NCBI GenBank assembly: GCA_016794785.1
Contig: JAEUHC010000027.1
Span: 248,001-312,000, forward strand
Source of the DNA: Opitutaceae bacterium
GTDB taxonomy: Bacteria > Verrucomicrobiota > Verrucomicrobiia > Opitutales > Opitutaceae
Reading direction: 5' to 3'
DNA length: 64,000 nt
A model generated the notes under the pieces. That model did not search any database, was not told the origin of the DNA, and saw nothing but the letters and a program-made list of their open reading frames with translations. The translations under genes were made by a program, and so were the position numbers. Positions 1-7,436 of this stretch are shown piece after piece (position 1 is the stretch's first letter; every line of letters starts with the position of its first letter).

Positions 1-1416
1 AGGGCGGTTCCAGCCGATCTGGCCCTGGGCGAAAGAACCGACCAACAGGTCTCCGCCGCGCATGTTGGGCAGCTCGCGTTCGGTATCGAGCGGCGAGCGA
101 GTGAAGGCATCGAGCACGGAGGCCTCGAGGTTGGGCGCGAACTCATTCCATTTGGCCAGCAGGCGGCGACCGTGGGCCTCGCGCTCGGCGTCCCAGTGGC
201 GCGCGTCGCCGCGCAAGGCGTAGGGCAGCTTCTCCCAGAGAAAAGCCGTGTGCTTCCCTGCCGGTGCCTGCGTCGGATCGAAGAGGCTCGGGCACGCGCC
301 CCATGCGACTGTCGCGGGAATCTCGCCCCGCTCGTGTGCGGCGACGATGTCGTGAAACTGGCCGAAGCGCTCGAGGCCGACGATGGTCATGAACGCCTGC
401 GCCAGCTCGGGGCGTTGCGCGGCGGCGGTCCACTGCGGAGGCTCGCTCAGCGCGACATTCAGCGCGAAGAGCGGGGCGAGCAGATTGTATTCGAAGCGCC
501 TGGCGTGCGCGCGGAGTTCGGGCGGAGCAAACTCTTCCGGCAGCAGATCGAGGAAGGTTTGCTGCGGGTTGAGCCCGGAGACGACGGTGTGGGCGGTGAT
601 CGTTTCGCCGGTGGCGAGTTCAATGCCGCTAGCCCGGCCGCCGCGGACCAAAATGCGGCGCAACTCGACGCGGCAGCGAATCTCCCCGCCGTGTTTGGCA
701 ATGTCCTCAACTAGGCCGCGCGCCAGCTGGCCCGAGCCGCCGACGCACATCTGCGCCTTGGCCGGCGAGGCGAGCAGGGCGGGGATAGCGTGGCCGAAGC
801 CAGGGAGGCGCAGATCGACTTCGCGGAGGCCGTTGAAAAAGAGCAGCCCGGCGCGCACGGCGTCGTGCTCGAACTCCTGCGTGACAAACTCCAGCGGAGA
901 GAGCGCGGAGACTTCGAGCAGGCGGCGGCCGAGTTTGCTGCGCGAGAGCAATTGCTGACGCCGCGTGGGCTCCAGCGGCGGGCATTGCGATTCGGGAATG
1001 AGGATGTTTTCGACGATGGGGCGAAACTCCTCCGTCCAGCGACGGAGCGCGTCGGCATCGCGCGACGAGAATTCAGCGAACGAAGCGGCGGTGCGCTCGG
1101 GATCCGTCCACCATTCGAGCGCGCGGCCGTCGGCGAGGAGCATCGCTACGTTGAGCTCCGGCTGGAGATAGCGCACGCCGTGGCGCTCCAACTCAAGGTC
1201 CCGAAACCACGGCATGCGCGTGATGGCGCGATGAAAGAACGAATGCGGATGATGGATGAAGCCGGGCAGCCGCGGGTTCTCCAGCGTGCGCAGACCGCCG
1301 CCGGGAGCTGCGGCGCGATCGAGTGCCAGGGTGCGCAGTCCGCCACGCGCGAGGTAGGCTTGGGCGACGAGGGCGTTGTGACCGGTGCCGAGGAAGAGGG
1401 CGTCGTAATGCGGCAT
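1..1416 (-). CDS. FAD/NAD(P)-dependent oxidoreductase, phytoene desaturase/PYROXD2-like (C-terminus beyond window)
   Basis: The frame is open from an ATG at 1416 to the left edge (472 codons), so the C-terminus is missing. Residues 1-20 form a beta-strand plus dinucleotide-binding turn, GTGHN at 10-14, followed by PGGG at 38-41. That is the Rossmann pattern of the phytoene desaturase/PYROXD2-type amine-oxidase-fold flavoproteins. A second typical segment, VGGSGQLARGLVEDI, lies near residue 225, where these enzymes re-contact the cofactor. No signal peptide is visible, so a cytoplasmic location is likely. Carotenoid desaturation is not implied, because no carotenoid genes are nearby and the substrate is unknown. 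The start lies 11 nt downstream of the stop of a heme-protein relic, so the two were probably once co-transcribed. Confidence 0.8.
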   Translation of the reverse strand, partial: MPHYDALFLGTGHNALVAQAYLARGGLRTLALDRAAAPGGGLRTLENPRLPGFIHHPHSFFHRAITRMPWFRDLELERHGVRYLQPELNVAMLLADGRALEWWTDPERTAASFAEFSSRDADALRRWTEEFRPIVENILIPESQCPPLEPTRRQQLLSRSKLGRRLLEVSALSPLEFVTQEFEHDAVRAGLLFFNGLREVDLRLPGFGHAIPALLASPAKAQMCVGGSGQLARGLVEDIAKHGGEIRCRVELRRILVRGGRASGIELATGETITAHTVVSGLNPQQTFLDLLPEEFAPPELRAHARRFEYNLLAPLFALNVALSEPPQWTAAAQRPELAQAFMTIVGLERFGQFHDIVAAHERGEIPATVAWGACPSLFDPTQAPAGKHTAFLWEKLPYALRGDARHWDAEREAHGRRLLAKWNEFAPNLEASVLDAFTRSPLDTERELPNMRGGDLLVGSFAQGQIGWNRP

Positions 1417-1427
1417 CCCTCGTGGGA

Positions 1428-1535
1428 TTACTTCAGCGACTTCAGATGCGCAAACAAATCGCTGATGTGCTCCGTCGGCAGCGCCTCGATCAAGCCCTCC
1501 CGCATGAGCGAACGGCGCGTGTAACCGGCGGGTGG
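1428..1535 (-). pseudogene. C-terminal stub of a PVC-type heme-binding dehydrogenase
   Basis: About 33 codons ending at the TAA at 1428-1430 read AGYTRRSLMREGLIEALP and on to HLKSLK. They match almost residue for residue the last 33 residues of the intact heme dehydrogenase ending at 12680. The DNA is also clearly similar over about 100 bp. Upstream of about 1535 the similarity stops abruptly: there is no CxxCH, HEAT repeat or propeller. The frame continues open to 1817 but with no recognisable domain. This is the 3' remnant of a deleted or truncated paralogue. Confidence 0.75.
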
Positions 1536-1799
1536 ATGTCTCGGTGCTCCGCGGGTCGATGAACGGGCGACGGTTTGGGGTGTTACCAATGAAAGCACGG
1601 ACTCCCTTGTCTTGGTGATGCGGCGGGCCGACATGGGGCCCGTTTGCACCGATTTCCCCCTTCGGCATCGCACCAGCCTCCGTGCGATTGGCCACCCTGT
1701 GTTCCACTGACGATGAACCTCAAAGCACTCCGACTCTACGTTTCCTGTTTTATCCTCGGCTCGACTCTGCCCGCGCCCACTCCGCGGCATCGGTCTCCG
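1536..1799. other. Non-coding stretch with no recognised gene
   Basis: This region lies between two gene relics. A short plus-strand reading from the ATG at 1713 begins like a signal peptide (MNLKALRLYVSCFILG) but runs out after about 45 codons with no domain. I see no RNA gene, repeat or clear promoter here. It looks like debris of a rearrangement. Confidence 0.4.
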
Positions 1800-1975
1800 C
1801 ACCGCCGGGGACACCACGGACCAAACTCAGGGATGTCGCCAAAACGGTGAACGTCTCCACGTCGGCAACTATGACGCCCACATGAATCAGGCGATCAATG
1901 ATCAGAGCTTAGCGGGCATGGGCGGTTCTGACAGTATGCGCCATGCGGGGCAGGCGGCCGGACTCACGTGCGAGT
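1800..1975 (+). pseudogene. Frameshifted relic of a LacI-family helix-turn-helix
   Basis: One frame (about 1820-1885) reads TKLRDVAKTVNVSTSAT, close to the LacI-family N-terminal helix-turn-helix pattern (L-x-D-V-A-x-x-x-x-V-S-x-x-T), and then hits TGA. From about 1876, one frame over, the reading continues with NQAINDQSLAG and later MRHAGQAAGL. This fits the usual continuation of that domain (ALNDxxxLs, R-x-x-A-A-x-x-LGY). Nothing of the sugar-binding domain remains. The match is short and made by eye, so this is a plausible but not certain relic. If right, it marks a lost local repressor upstream of the PQQ/KdgT operon. Confidence 0.4.
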
Positions 1976-2033
1976 CTCGACATAGCCTGCGGTCTGGATC
2001 GTTCTTCTTGGCTACACCCCAAACCCCGTGAGC

Positions 2034-4868
2034 ATGCTGCGTCGTTTCTTCCTTCTCCTCTGTTCGAGCACCGGACTGGTCGCTGCTTCGGCGACGATGA
2101 ACCTGATGCCTCGCCGCGACGTCGACTGGCCCGTCTATCGCGGCGATCCGAAGGGCAACCAATACGCCGCACTCGCGCAGATCCACGCGGCCAATGTCCA
2201 TCAACTCCGCCCGGCTTGGGAATATCACACCGGCGATGCGGCGAAACGCGGCTCTTCGATGTATTCGAATCCGCTCATCGTCGGCGGCCTGATGTATCTC
2301 ACTACGCCGGCGCTGAACGCCGTGGCGCTTGATCCGCGCACCGGCCGAGAAGTCTGGCGCTTCGATCCTGCGCCGTTCAGTCCGTCCAAGGCGCCGACCT
2401 ACCTGCGCAATCGCGGGGTCACCTATTGGAAAGGCCCGGGCGGGGCGCGGATTTTTCATTACGTCCGCGACCGCGTTTACGCGCTCGACGCCACGACCGG
2501 CGCGCTGATCCCGTCGTTCGGTCGCGGTGGCTGGATCGACCTGCGCGAGCATCTCGGCGTCGATCCGGCCGGGGTTGTGTTGGAAATGACCACGCCGGGC
2601 GCGGTCTATAAAAACCTGCTCATTCTCGGTTCGCGGGTGAATGAAAGTTACGACGCTGCGCCCGGCCACATTCGGGCCTTCGATGCCGTGACTGGCGAGT
2701 TCCGCTGGATCTTACACACCATCCCGCAGCCGGGTGAGTTTGGTCACGACACCTGGAAATGGGTGCCGGGCGAGAACTACGGCGGCGTCAATGCCTGGGG
2801 CGGTGTCACCATCGACGAGCAGCGCGGTCTTGTGTTCTGCGCCACCGGCTCGCCGACCGACGATTTCTACGGCGGGTTTCGCCACGGAGATAATCTGTTC
2901 GGCAACTGCGTGCTCGCCCTCGATGCCGCGACCGGAAAACGAAAATGGCATTTCCAAACCGTCCGGCACGATCTCTGGGACTACGATAATCCGTCTGCGC
3001 CGATTCTCGTCACCCTCAAGACCGGCCGGACCACGCGCGACGTCGTGGTCCAGTTCACCAAGATGGGCCTCACCTTCGTGCTGGATCGCGACACCGGCGA
3101 ACCGGTCTTCCCCGTGGTGGACCTGCCGGTGCCCGCGTCAAATATGCCCGGCGAGGCAGCCGCGAAGACCCAGCCGTTTCCGCTGCGGCCGGCCCCGCTT
3201 TCGCGCCTCAGTTTCAGCGAAGCGGATCTCACCCACGTGACGCCCGAGGCGCACGCGCACGCGCTCCGGGAGTTCCGAAAATATCGCGCCGGCCCGTTCT
3301 ACACGCCGCCCACCCTGCAAGGCACGCTCACCACGCCCGGTTTCTTCGGCGGCGTCGAATGGCACGGCGGTTCTTTTGACCCGTCGTTGAACGTCATCTA
3401 CGTCAACGCCAACGACGCGCCGACGATCCACAGTCTGCGCCCGGTCCTCGGCCGGCCCGGCGAAAATCTCACCCCGGTTCAACTCGGCCGCCACATTTAC
3501 GAACTCAACTGTCTCTCCTGCCACGGTGCGGGGCGCAAGGGTGTCCCGCCCCTGATTCCATCGCTGCTGAACTCACCGCGTCCGCCGGAGGAAATCGCGG
3601 CCGTCATTCGCAGTGGACGCAACGTCATGCCCGCCTTCGGCCACCTGCGCCCGCGCGAGATGGACGCACTCGTGGCCTATCTCCGCAGCCCGCTCGATCC
3701 GGCCGAAACCGAATCCGCGCCTGCCGCCGGCGTGGCCGCCGCTGATCGATTCACGGTCCAAGGCTATCGCGTCTTTGACGACGGCGCCGGCCATCCCGGC
3801 AGCGCGCCGCCCTGGGGCACGTTGAACGCCATCGATCTGGTCAAAGGCGAAATCCTCTGGCGCGTCCCGCTCGGCGAATACCCTGATCTCGTCGCCAAGG
3901 GCATTCGCCACACCGGCACGTTGAACTTCGGCGGCGCGGTCGCGACAGCCGGCGGCCTTGTATTTGTCGCGGCGACGGCGGATGAAAAAATCCGCGCGTT
4001 CGAGCAGCACTCCGGCCGGTTGCTGTGGGAACATGCGTTGCCGGCGGGCGGCTACGCGACCCCGAGTGTCTACATGGTGGATGGCCGGCAATACGTCGTG
4101 ATCGCGGCCGGTGGCGGCGGCAAGAACGCCACCAAGACCGGCGACTCCGTCGTGGCGTTTGCGCTGCCGGATAGAAATGAGAAAGCCACCGCACCCGCGC
4201 CCGTCTCGCTGATTGCCCGCACGACCGGTGTCGGTGCCGACGGCTGGATCGATCTCTTCGACGGGCGAACGCTCAACGGCTGGGTGCATCTGAATGGCTC
4301 CCATACCTACGCGGTGGAGGACGGCGCGATCGTCGGCCGCACCGTTCCGGGCAGTGTCAATTCGTTCCTCTGCACCCTGGAGGAGTTTTCCGATTTCGAA
4401 TTCGAGGTGGAGACGACGGTCGATGCGGTGACGAATCAGGGCATCCAGTTTCGCTCCGGCGTGAAGCCCATGGCCACCGGCGGCAACGCGGGCGAATCGG
4501 CGGCGGGGCGGGTTTACGGGCCGCAGGCCGAAATCCGCCGTTACTACCCCGGCCAGCCCACCACCGGCACGCTCTACGGCGAAGCGCTCGGTTCCGGCTG
4601 GATTAGCTCCAAGGAAAAAATCGCGCAGGGCCACCGTCACTTCGTCGATGAAGGCTGGAACAAGCTGCGCATCGTGGCCCAGGGCCCGCGCCTGCAAACC
4701 TGGGTCAACGGCCAGTTGATCGAGGACGTGGTGAATGAGGAAGTTTTCCGGCTGTGCCCGCGGGGATTCATCGGCCTGCAGATCCACGGCATCAATTCCC
4801 CGGCTCCACTTGTCATGAAGTGGCGGAACATCCGCATCCGGCCGCTGCCGCGCCCCGCCTCCCCATGA
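2034..4868 (+). CDS. PQQ-dependent dehydrogenase with inserted cytochrome c, fused to a C-terminal DUF1080 (3-keto-disaccharide hydrolase) domain
   Basis: A 944-residue secreted protein, using the ATG at 2034; a GTG lies 6 nt upstream in frame. The signal peptide is about residues 1-20. The body is a quinoprotein beta-propeller, with the N-terminal WPVYRGDPKGNQY and the late blade segment GGYATPS. A c-type heme motif, CLSCH (493-497), is inserted between propeller blades rather than at the terminus. From about residue 733 a separate DUF1080 (PF06439) domain begins at WIDLFDGRTLNGW and runs to the C-terminus. DUF1080 members include 3-keto-glycoside hydrolases. A fused sugar oxidase plus 3-keto-glycoside cleaving domain is therefore a reasonable reading, acting in the periplasm. 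The stop overlaps the next start (ATGA), indicating coupling to kdgT. Confidence 0.85.
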   Translation: MLRRFFLLLCSSTGLVAASATMNLMPRRDVDWPVYRGDPKGNQYAALAQIHAANVHQLRPAWEYHTGDAAKRGSSMYSNPLIVGGLMYLTTPALNAVALDPRTGREVWRFDPAPFSPSKAPTYLRNRGVTYWKGPGGARIFHYVRDRVYALDATTGALIPSFGRGGWIDLREHLGVDPAGVVLEMTTPGAVYKNLLILGSRVNESYDAAPGHIRAFDAVTGEFRWILHTIPQPGEFGHDTWKWVPGENYGGVNAWGGVTIDEQRGLVFCATGSPTDDFYGGFRHGDNLFGNCVLALDAATGKRKWHFQTVRHDLWDYDNPSAPILVTLKTGRTTRDVVVQFTKMGLTFVLDRDTGEPVFPVVDLPVPASNMPGEAAAKTQPFPLRPAPLSRLSFSEADLTHVTPEAHAHALREFRKYRAGPFYTPPTLQGTLTTPGFFGGVEWHGGSFDPSLNVIYVNANDAPTIHSLRPVLGRPGENLTPVQLGRHIYELNCLSCHGAGRKGVPPLIPSLLNSPRPPEEIAAVIRSGRNVMPAFGHLRPREMDALVAYLRSPLDPAETESAPAAGVAAADRFTVQGYRVFDDGAGHPGSAPPWGTLNAIDLVKGEILWRVPLGEYPDLVAKGIRHTGTLNFGGAVATAGGLVFVAATADEKIRAFEQHSGRLLWEHALPAGGYATPSVYMVDGRQYVVIAAGGGGKNATKTGDSVVAFALPDRNEKATAPAPVSLIARTTGVGADGWIDLFDGRTLNGWVHLNGSHTYAVEDGAIVGRTVPGSVNSFLCTLEEFSDFEFEVETTVDAVTNQGIQFRSGVKPMATGGNAGESAAGRVYGPQAEIRRYYPGQPTTGTLYGEALGSGWISSKEKIAQGHRHFVDEGWNKLRIVAQGPRLQTWVNGQLIEDVVNEEVFRLCPRGFIGLQIHGINSPAPLVMKWRNIRIRPLPRPASP

Positions 4869-5836
4869 AAATCAAGGCCGTGATTGATCGCATCCCCGGC
4901 GGGCTGATGCTCGTGCCGATGTTCGCGGGCGCCGTGCTCCACACCTTCGCGCCGGGCACCGGGAAGTATTTCGGCTCTTTTACCAACGGCCTGATCACCG
5001 GCACGGTCCCGATTCTCGCCGTCTGGTTTTTTTGCATCGGGGCGACGATCAATCTGCGGGCCTCCGGGATCGTGTTGCGCAAATCCGGCACGCTCGTCTT
5101 CACCAAGATCGCGGTGGCCTGGGTAGTGGCGATCATCGCCGGGCGCATCATGCCGGAGCAGGGCATCACGACCGGATTGCTGGCCGGGCTCTCCACGCTC
5201 GCGCTGGTCTCGGCCATGGACATGACGAACGCCGGACTCTACGCGAGCCTGATGAACCAATACGGCACGAAGGAGGAAGCGGGCGCGTTTCTCCTCATGT
5301 GCGTCGAGTCCGGCCCGCTCGTGACGATGATCATTCTGGGTGCCACCGGGCTCGCCAGTTTTGAGCCGCAGCTTTTCGTGGGGGTGGTGCTGCCTTTCCT
5401 GGCGGGGTTTGTCCTCGGCAACCTGGATCCCGATTTGCGGGAATTCTTCGGACGCAGCATCCAGGTGATCATTCCCTTCTTCGGCTTCGCGCTCGGCAAC
5501 ACGATCAATCTCGCCGTGATCGGCCAGACCGGCCTGCTCGGGGTCCTGCTGGGCGGCGCCGTGATCGTGATCACCGGGGTGCCTTTGATCTTCGCCGACC
5601 GGTGGATCGGCGGCGGCAATGGCACGGCGGGGCTGGCGGCGTCCTCCACGGCGGGAGCGGCCGTCGCGAATCCCGTGATCATCGCCCAGATGTATCCCCA
5701 GTTTGCCCCGGTCGCCCCAGCCGCCACGGCGTTGGTGGCATCGTCGATGATTGTGACGTCGCTCGCGGTGCCCGTGCTGACAGCGCTCTACGCCCGCCGC
5801 TTTGCGCCGCGGCTTTCTTCAGCTGAGAAAATCTAG
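4865..5836 (+). CDS. kdgT: 2-keto-3-deoxygluconate permease
   Basis: 323 residues from the ATG at 4865, which overlaps the previous stop and gives the length usual for KdgT (about 325). An in-frame extension to 4754 lies inside the upstream gene and is discarded. The N-terminus IDRIPGGLMLVPMFAGAV is the KdgT family hallmark. About ten hydrophobic segments fill the rest, with typical stretches such as GTVPILAVWFFCIGA and SAMDMTNAGLY. The family is an inner-membrane symporter importing 2-keto-3-deoxygluconate. Being coupled to a sugar dehydrogenase and followed by a sulfatase, it probably imports a keto-deoxy or otherwise oxidised sugar acid released outside the membrane. Confidence 0.9.
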   Translation: MKIKAVIDRIPGGLMLVPMFAGAVLHTFAPGTGKYFGSFTNGLITGTVPILAVWFFCIGATINLRASGIVLRKSGTLVFTKIAVAWVVAIIAGRIMPEQGITTGLLAGLSTLALVSAMDMTNAGLYASLMNQYGTKEEAGAFLLMCVESGPLVTMIILGATGLASFEPQLFVGVVLPFLAGFVLGNLDPDLREFFGRSIQVIIPFFGFALGNTINLAVIGQTGLLGVLLGGAVIVITGVPLIFADRWIGGGNGTAGLAASSTAGAAVANPVIIAQMYPQFAPVAPAATALVASSMIVTSLAVPVLTALYARRFAPRLSSAEKI

Positions 5837-5845
5837 GCCGCTGCG

Positions 5846-7384
5846 ATGAAAATCGCTCCGATAAAGACCACGCCTCCCAGTTGGATGGCATTCGTGGCTC
5901 TCACGCTGGCGCTTGGCTTGAGTGCATCGGTGGCCACGGCGCGCCCGCCCAATATCATTTTCATCCTTACCGACGATCAGGGCTACGGCGACCTGGCCCG
6001 GCATGGGCATCCGCTGTTGAAGACGCCGAATCTCGATCGCCTGTTCGACGAGAGTGTGCGTTTCGACCGATTTTACGTCAGCCCGTCCTGTTCGCCCACG
6101 CGCGCGGCTTTGATCACGGGCATGCACGAATTCCGCAACGGCGTCACCCACACGATGGATCCCCGGACCAATCTCCACCAGGGCGCCGTGACGCTCCCTT
6201 CGCTCTTGAAGACGGCCGGCTACCGCACCGGCGCCATCGGCAAGTGGCACTTGGGGAGTGGGCGGAGCGGTGGCGGCTACGCGCCGACGGACCGAGGGTT
6301 CGACTGGTATGCCACCACCTCGGGCGGGGCGGTGGTGCATTTCGATTCGGACGTGATTCGCAATGGGGTGAGAATGCCGCGCAAGGGATACCGGGAGGAC
6401 GTTTTCTTCGACGAAGCGATGACGTTCATCGACGAGAAGAAGGACCAGCCGTTCTATTGCTACCTCGCCACGCTCTCACCGCATTTCCCGCTGCGCGCGC
6501 CCGAGGAGTTCACCGCGCCTTTTCGCGGGAAAGTTCCGGACGAGAAAACCGCCTCCTACCTCGGGATGGTGGCCAATATCGATTTCAATGTGGGCCGGTT
6601 GTTGAACTTCCTCGAAGACCGCAAACTCGCCGAGAACACGATCGTCATTTTCATGAATGACAACGGCGGGACCTGGGGCGTGGACGTCTACAACGCCGGC
6701 ATGCGCGGAACGAAGTGCACGATCTGGGAAGGTGGTTCTCGCGCGATGTCGCTGTGGCGATGGCCGGGCCACTGGAAACCGCACACGGACGGGCACCTCA
6801 CGGCACATCTCGATGTCTTGCCGACCTTGTGCGATCTCGCCGGAGTCCGCCTGCCGGCAAAAGTTGCGTCCGAGTTGGAGGGATTCAGCCTCCGTCCGTT
6901 GCTCGAGTCCACTGCGCCGGTCACGTGGCATGAGGATCGGATGCTGTTCGAGCACAATGGACGCTGGCCGAGTGGGCTCGCGGCGTCGCACAAATATGCC
7001 ATGGCTGCGGTCCGCCAGGGCGACTACCTGCTCGTGAGCAGCCGGCCGTGCGACGACCCAGAGTGTTTGAAATACCTGAGCCAATGTTCGGCGCTGCGGA
7101 AGGTCGAGCAGGGGCTCAAGCAGACGAACTACACGGACGCGAACGCCCAGTTTCATTGGGCCACAACCCCGGCGGGGCGGTGGGCGCTCTTCAATGTGAA
7201 AAAGGACCCGGCGTGCGAGCACGACCTGCATGCCGCGAATGCACCGCGGGTCACGGCCATGGCTGCGGCCTACGACAAATGGTGGGACGCCGTATTCCCC
7301 GTCATGATCGAGCGGGGTGGAGATCGCGGCGATCCCAAGACGAGCGTCGAGGATTTGGAGATCATTTTGAGAGGGCGACGCTGA
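5846..7384 (+). CDS. Secreted sulfatase (S1-type arylsulfatase family)
   Basis: 512 residues with an N-terminal signal peptide (cleavage near ATA-RPPN, about residue 32). The metal-binding start NIIFILTDDQGYGDL places the paired Asp at 43-44. The catalytic signature SCSPTRAALITG has its Cys at 82, which must be matured to formylglycine. GKWHLG, the conserved Lys/His strand, follows about 50 residues later, and NDNGG supplies further metal ligands. The enzyme would hydrolyse sulfate esters on a carbohydrate in the periplasm or outside. It starts 9 nt after kdgT and is the last gene of this plus-strand set. No maturase gene is in the window. Confidence 0.92.
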   Translation: MKIAPIKTTPPSWMAFVALTLALGLSASVATARPPNIIFILTDDQGYGDLARHGHPLLKTPNLDRLFDESVRFDRFYVSPSCSPTRAALITGMHEFRNGVTHTMDPRTNLHQGAVTLPSLLKTAGYRTGAIGKWHLGSGRSGGGYAPTDRGFDWYATTSGGAVVHFDSDVIRNGVRMPRKGYREDVFFDEAMTFIDEKKDQPFYCYLATLSPHFPLRAPEEFTAPFRGKVPDEKTASYLGMVANIDFNVGRLLNFLEDRKLAENTIVIFMNDNGGTWGVDVYNAGMRGTKCTIWEGGSRAMSLWRWPGHWKPHTDGHLTAHLDVLPTLCDLAGVRLPAKVASELEGFSLRPLLESTAPVTWHEDRMLFEHNGRWPSGLAASHKYAMAAVRQGDYLLVSSRPCDDPECLKYLSQCSALRKVEQGLKQTNYTDANAQFHWATTPAGRWALFNVKKDPACEHDLHAANAPRVTAMAAAYDKWWDAVFPVMIERGGDRGDPKTSVEDLEIILRGRR

Positions 7385-7411
7385 GCCTGCTCAGGTTGCC
7401 GCGCCGCCGGT

Positions 7412-7428
7412 CCGGATTTCTAATCCGG
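7412..7428. terminator. Possible bidirectional stem-loop between convergent operons
   Basis: CCGGAT (7412-7417), loop TTCTA, ATCCGG (7423-7428): a perfect 6-bp stem in the 52-nt gap between the converging sulfatase and PQQ dehydrogenase genes. There is no clear U-tract on either side, so it is only a candidate terminator, supported mainly by position. Confidence 0.4.
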
Positions 7429-7436
7429 GAGAAATT

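Noticed and set aside
1644..1850. Short signal-peptide-like ORF (68 codons)
   Set aside because: No domain and no ribosome site, and it overlaps the LacI-like relic in another frame; more likely debris.
3573..4787. 404-codon minus-strand frame
   Set aside because: Antisense to the PQQ-DUF1080 fusion.
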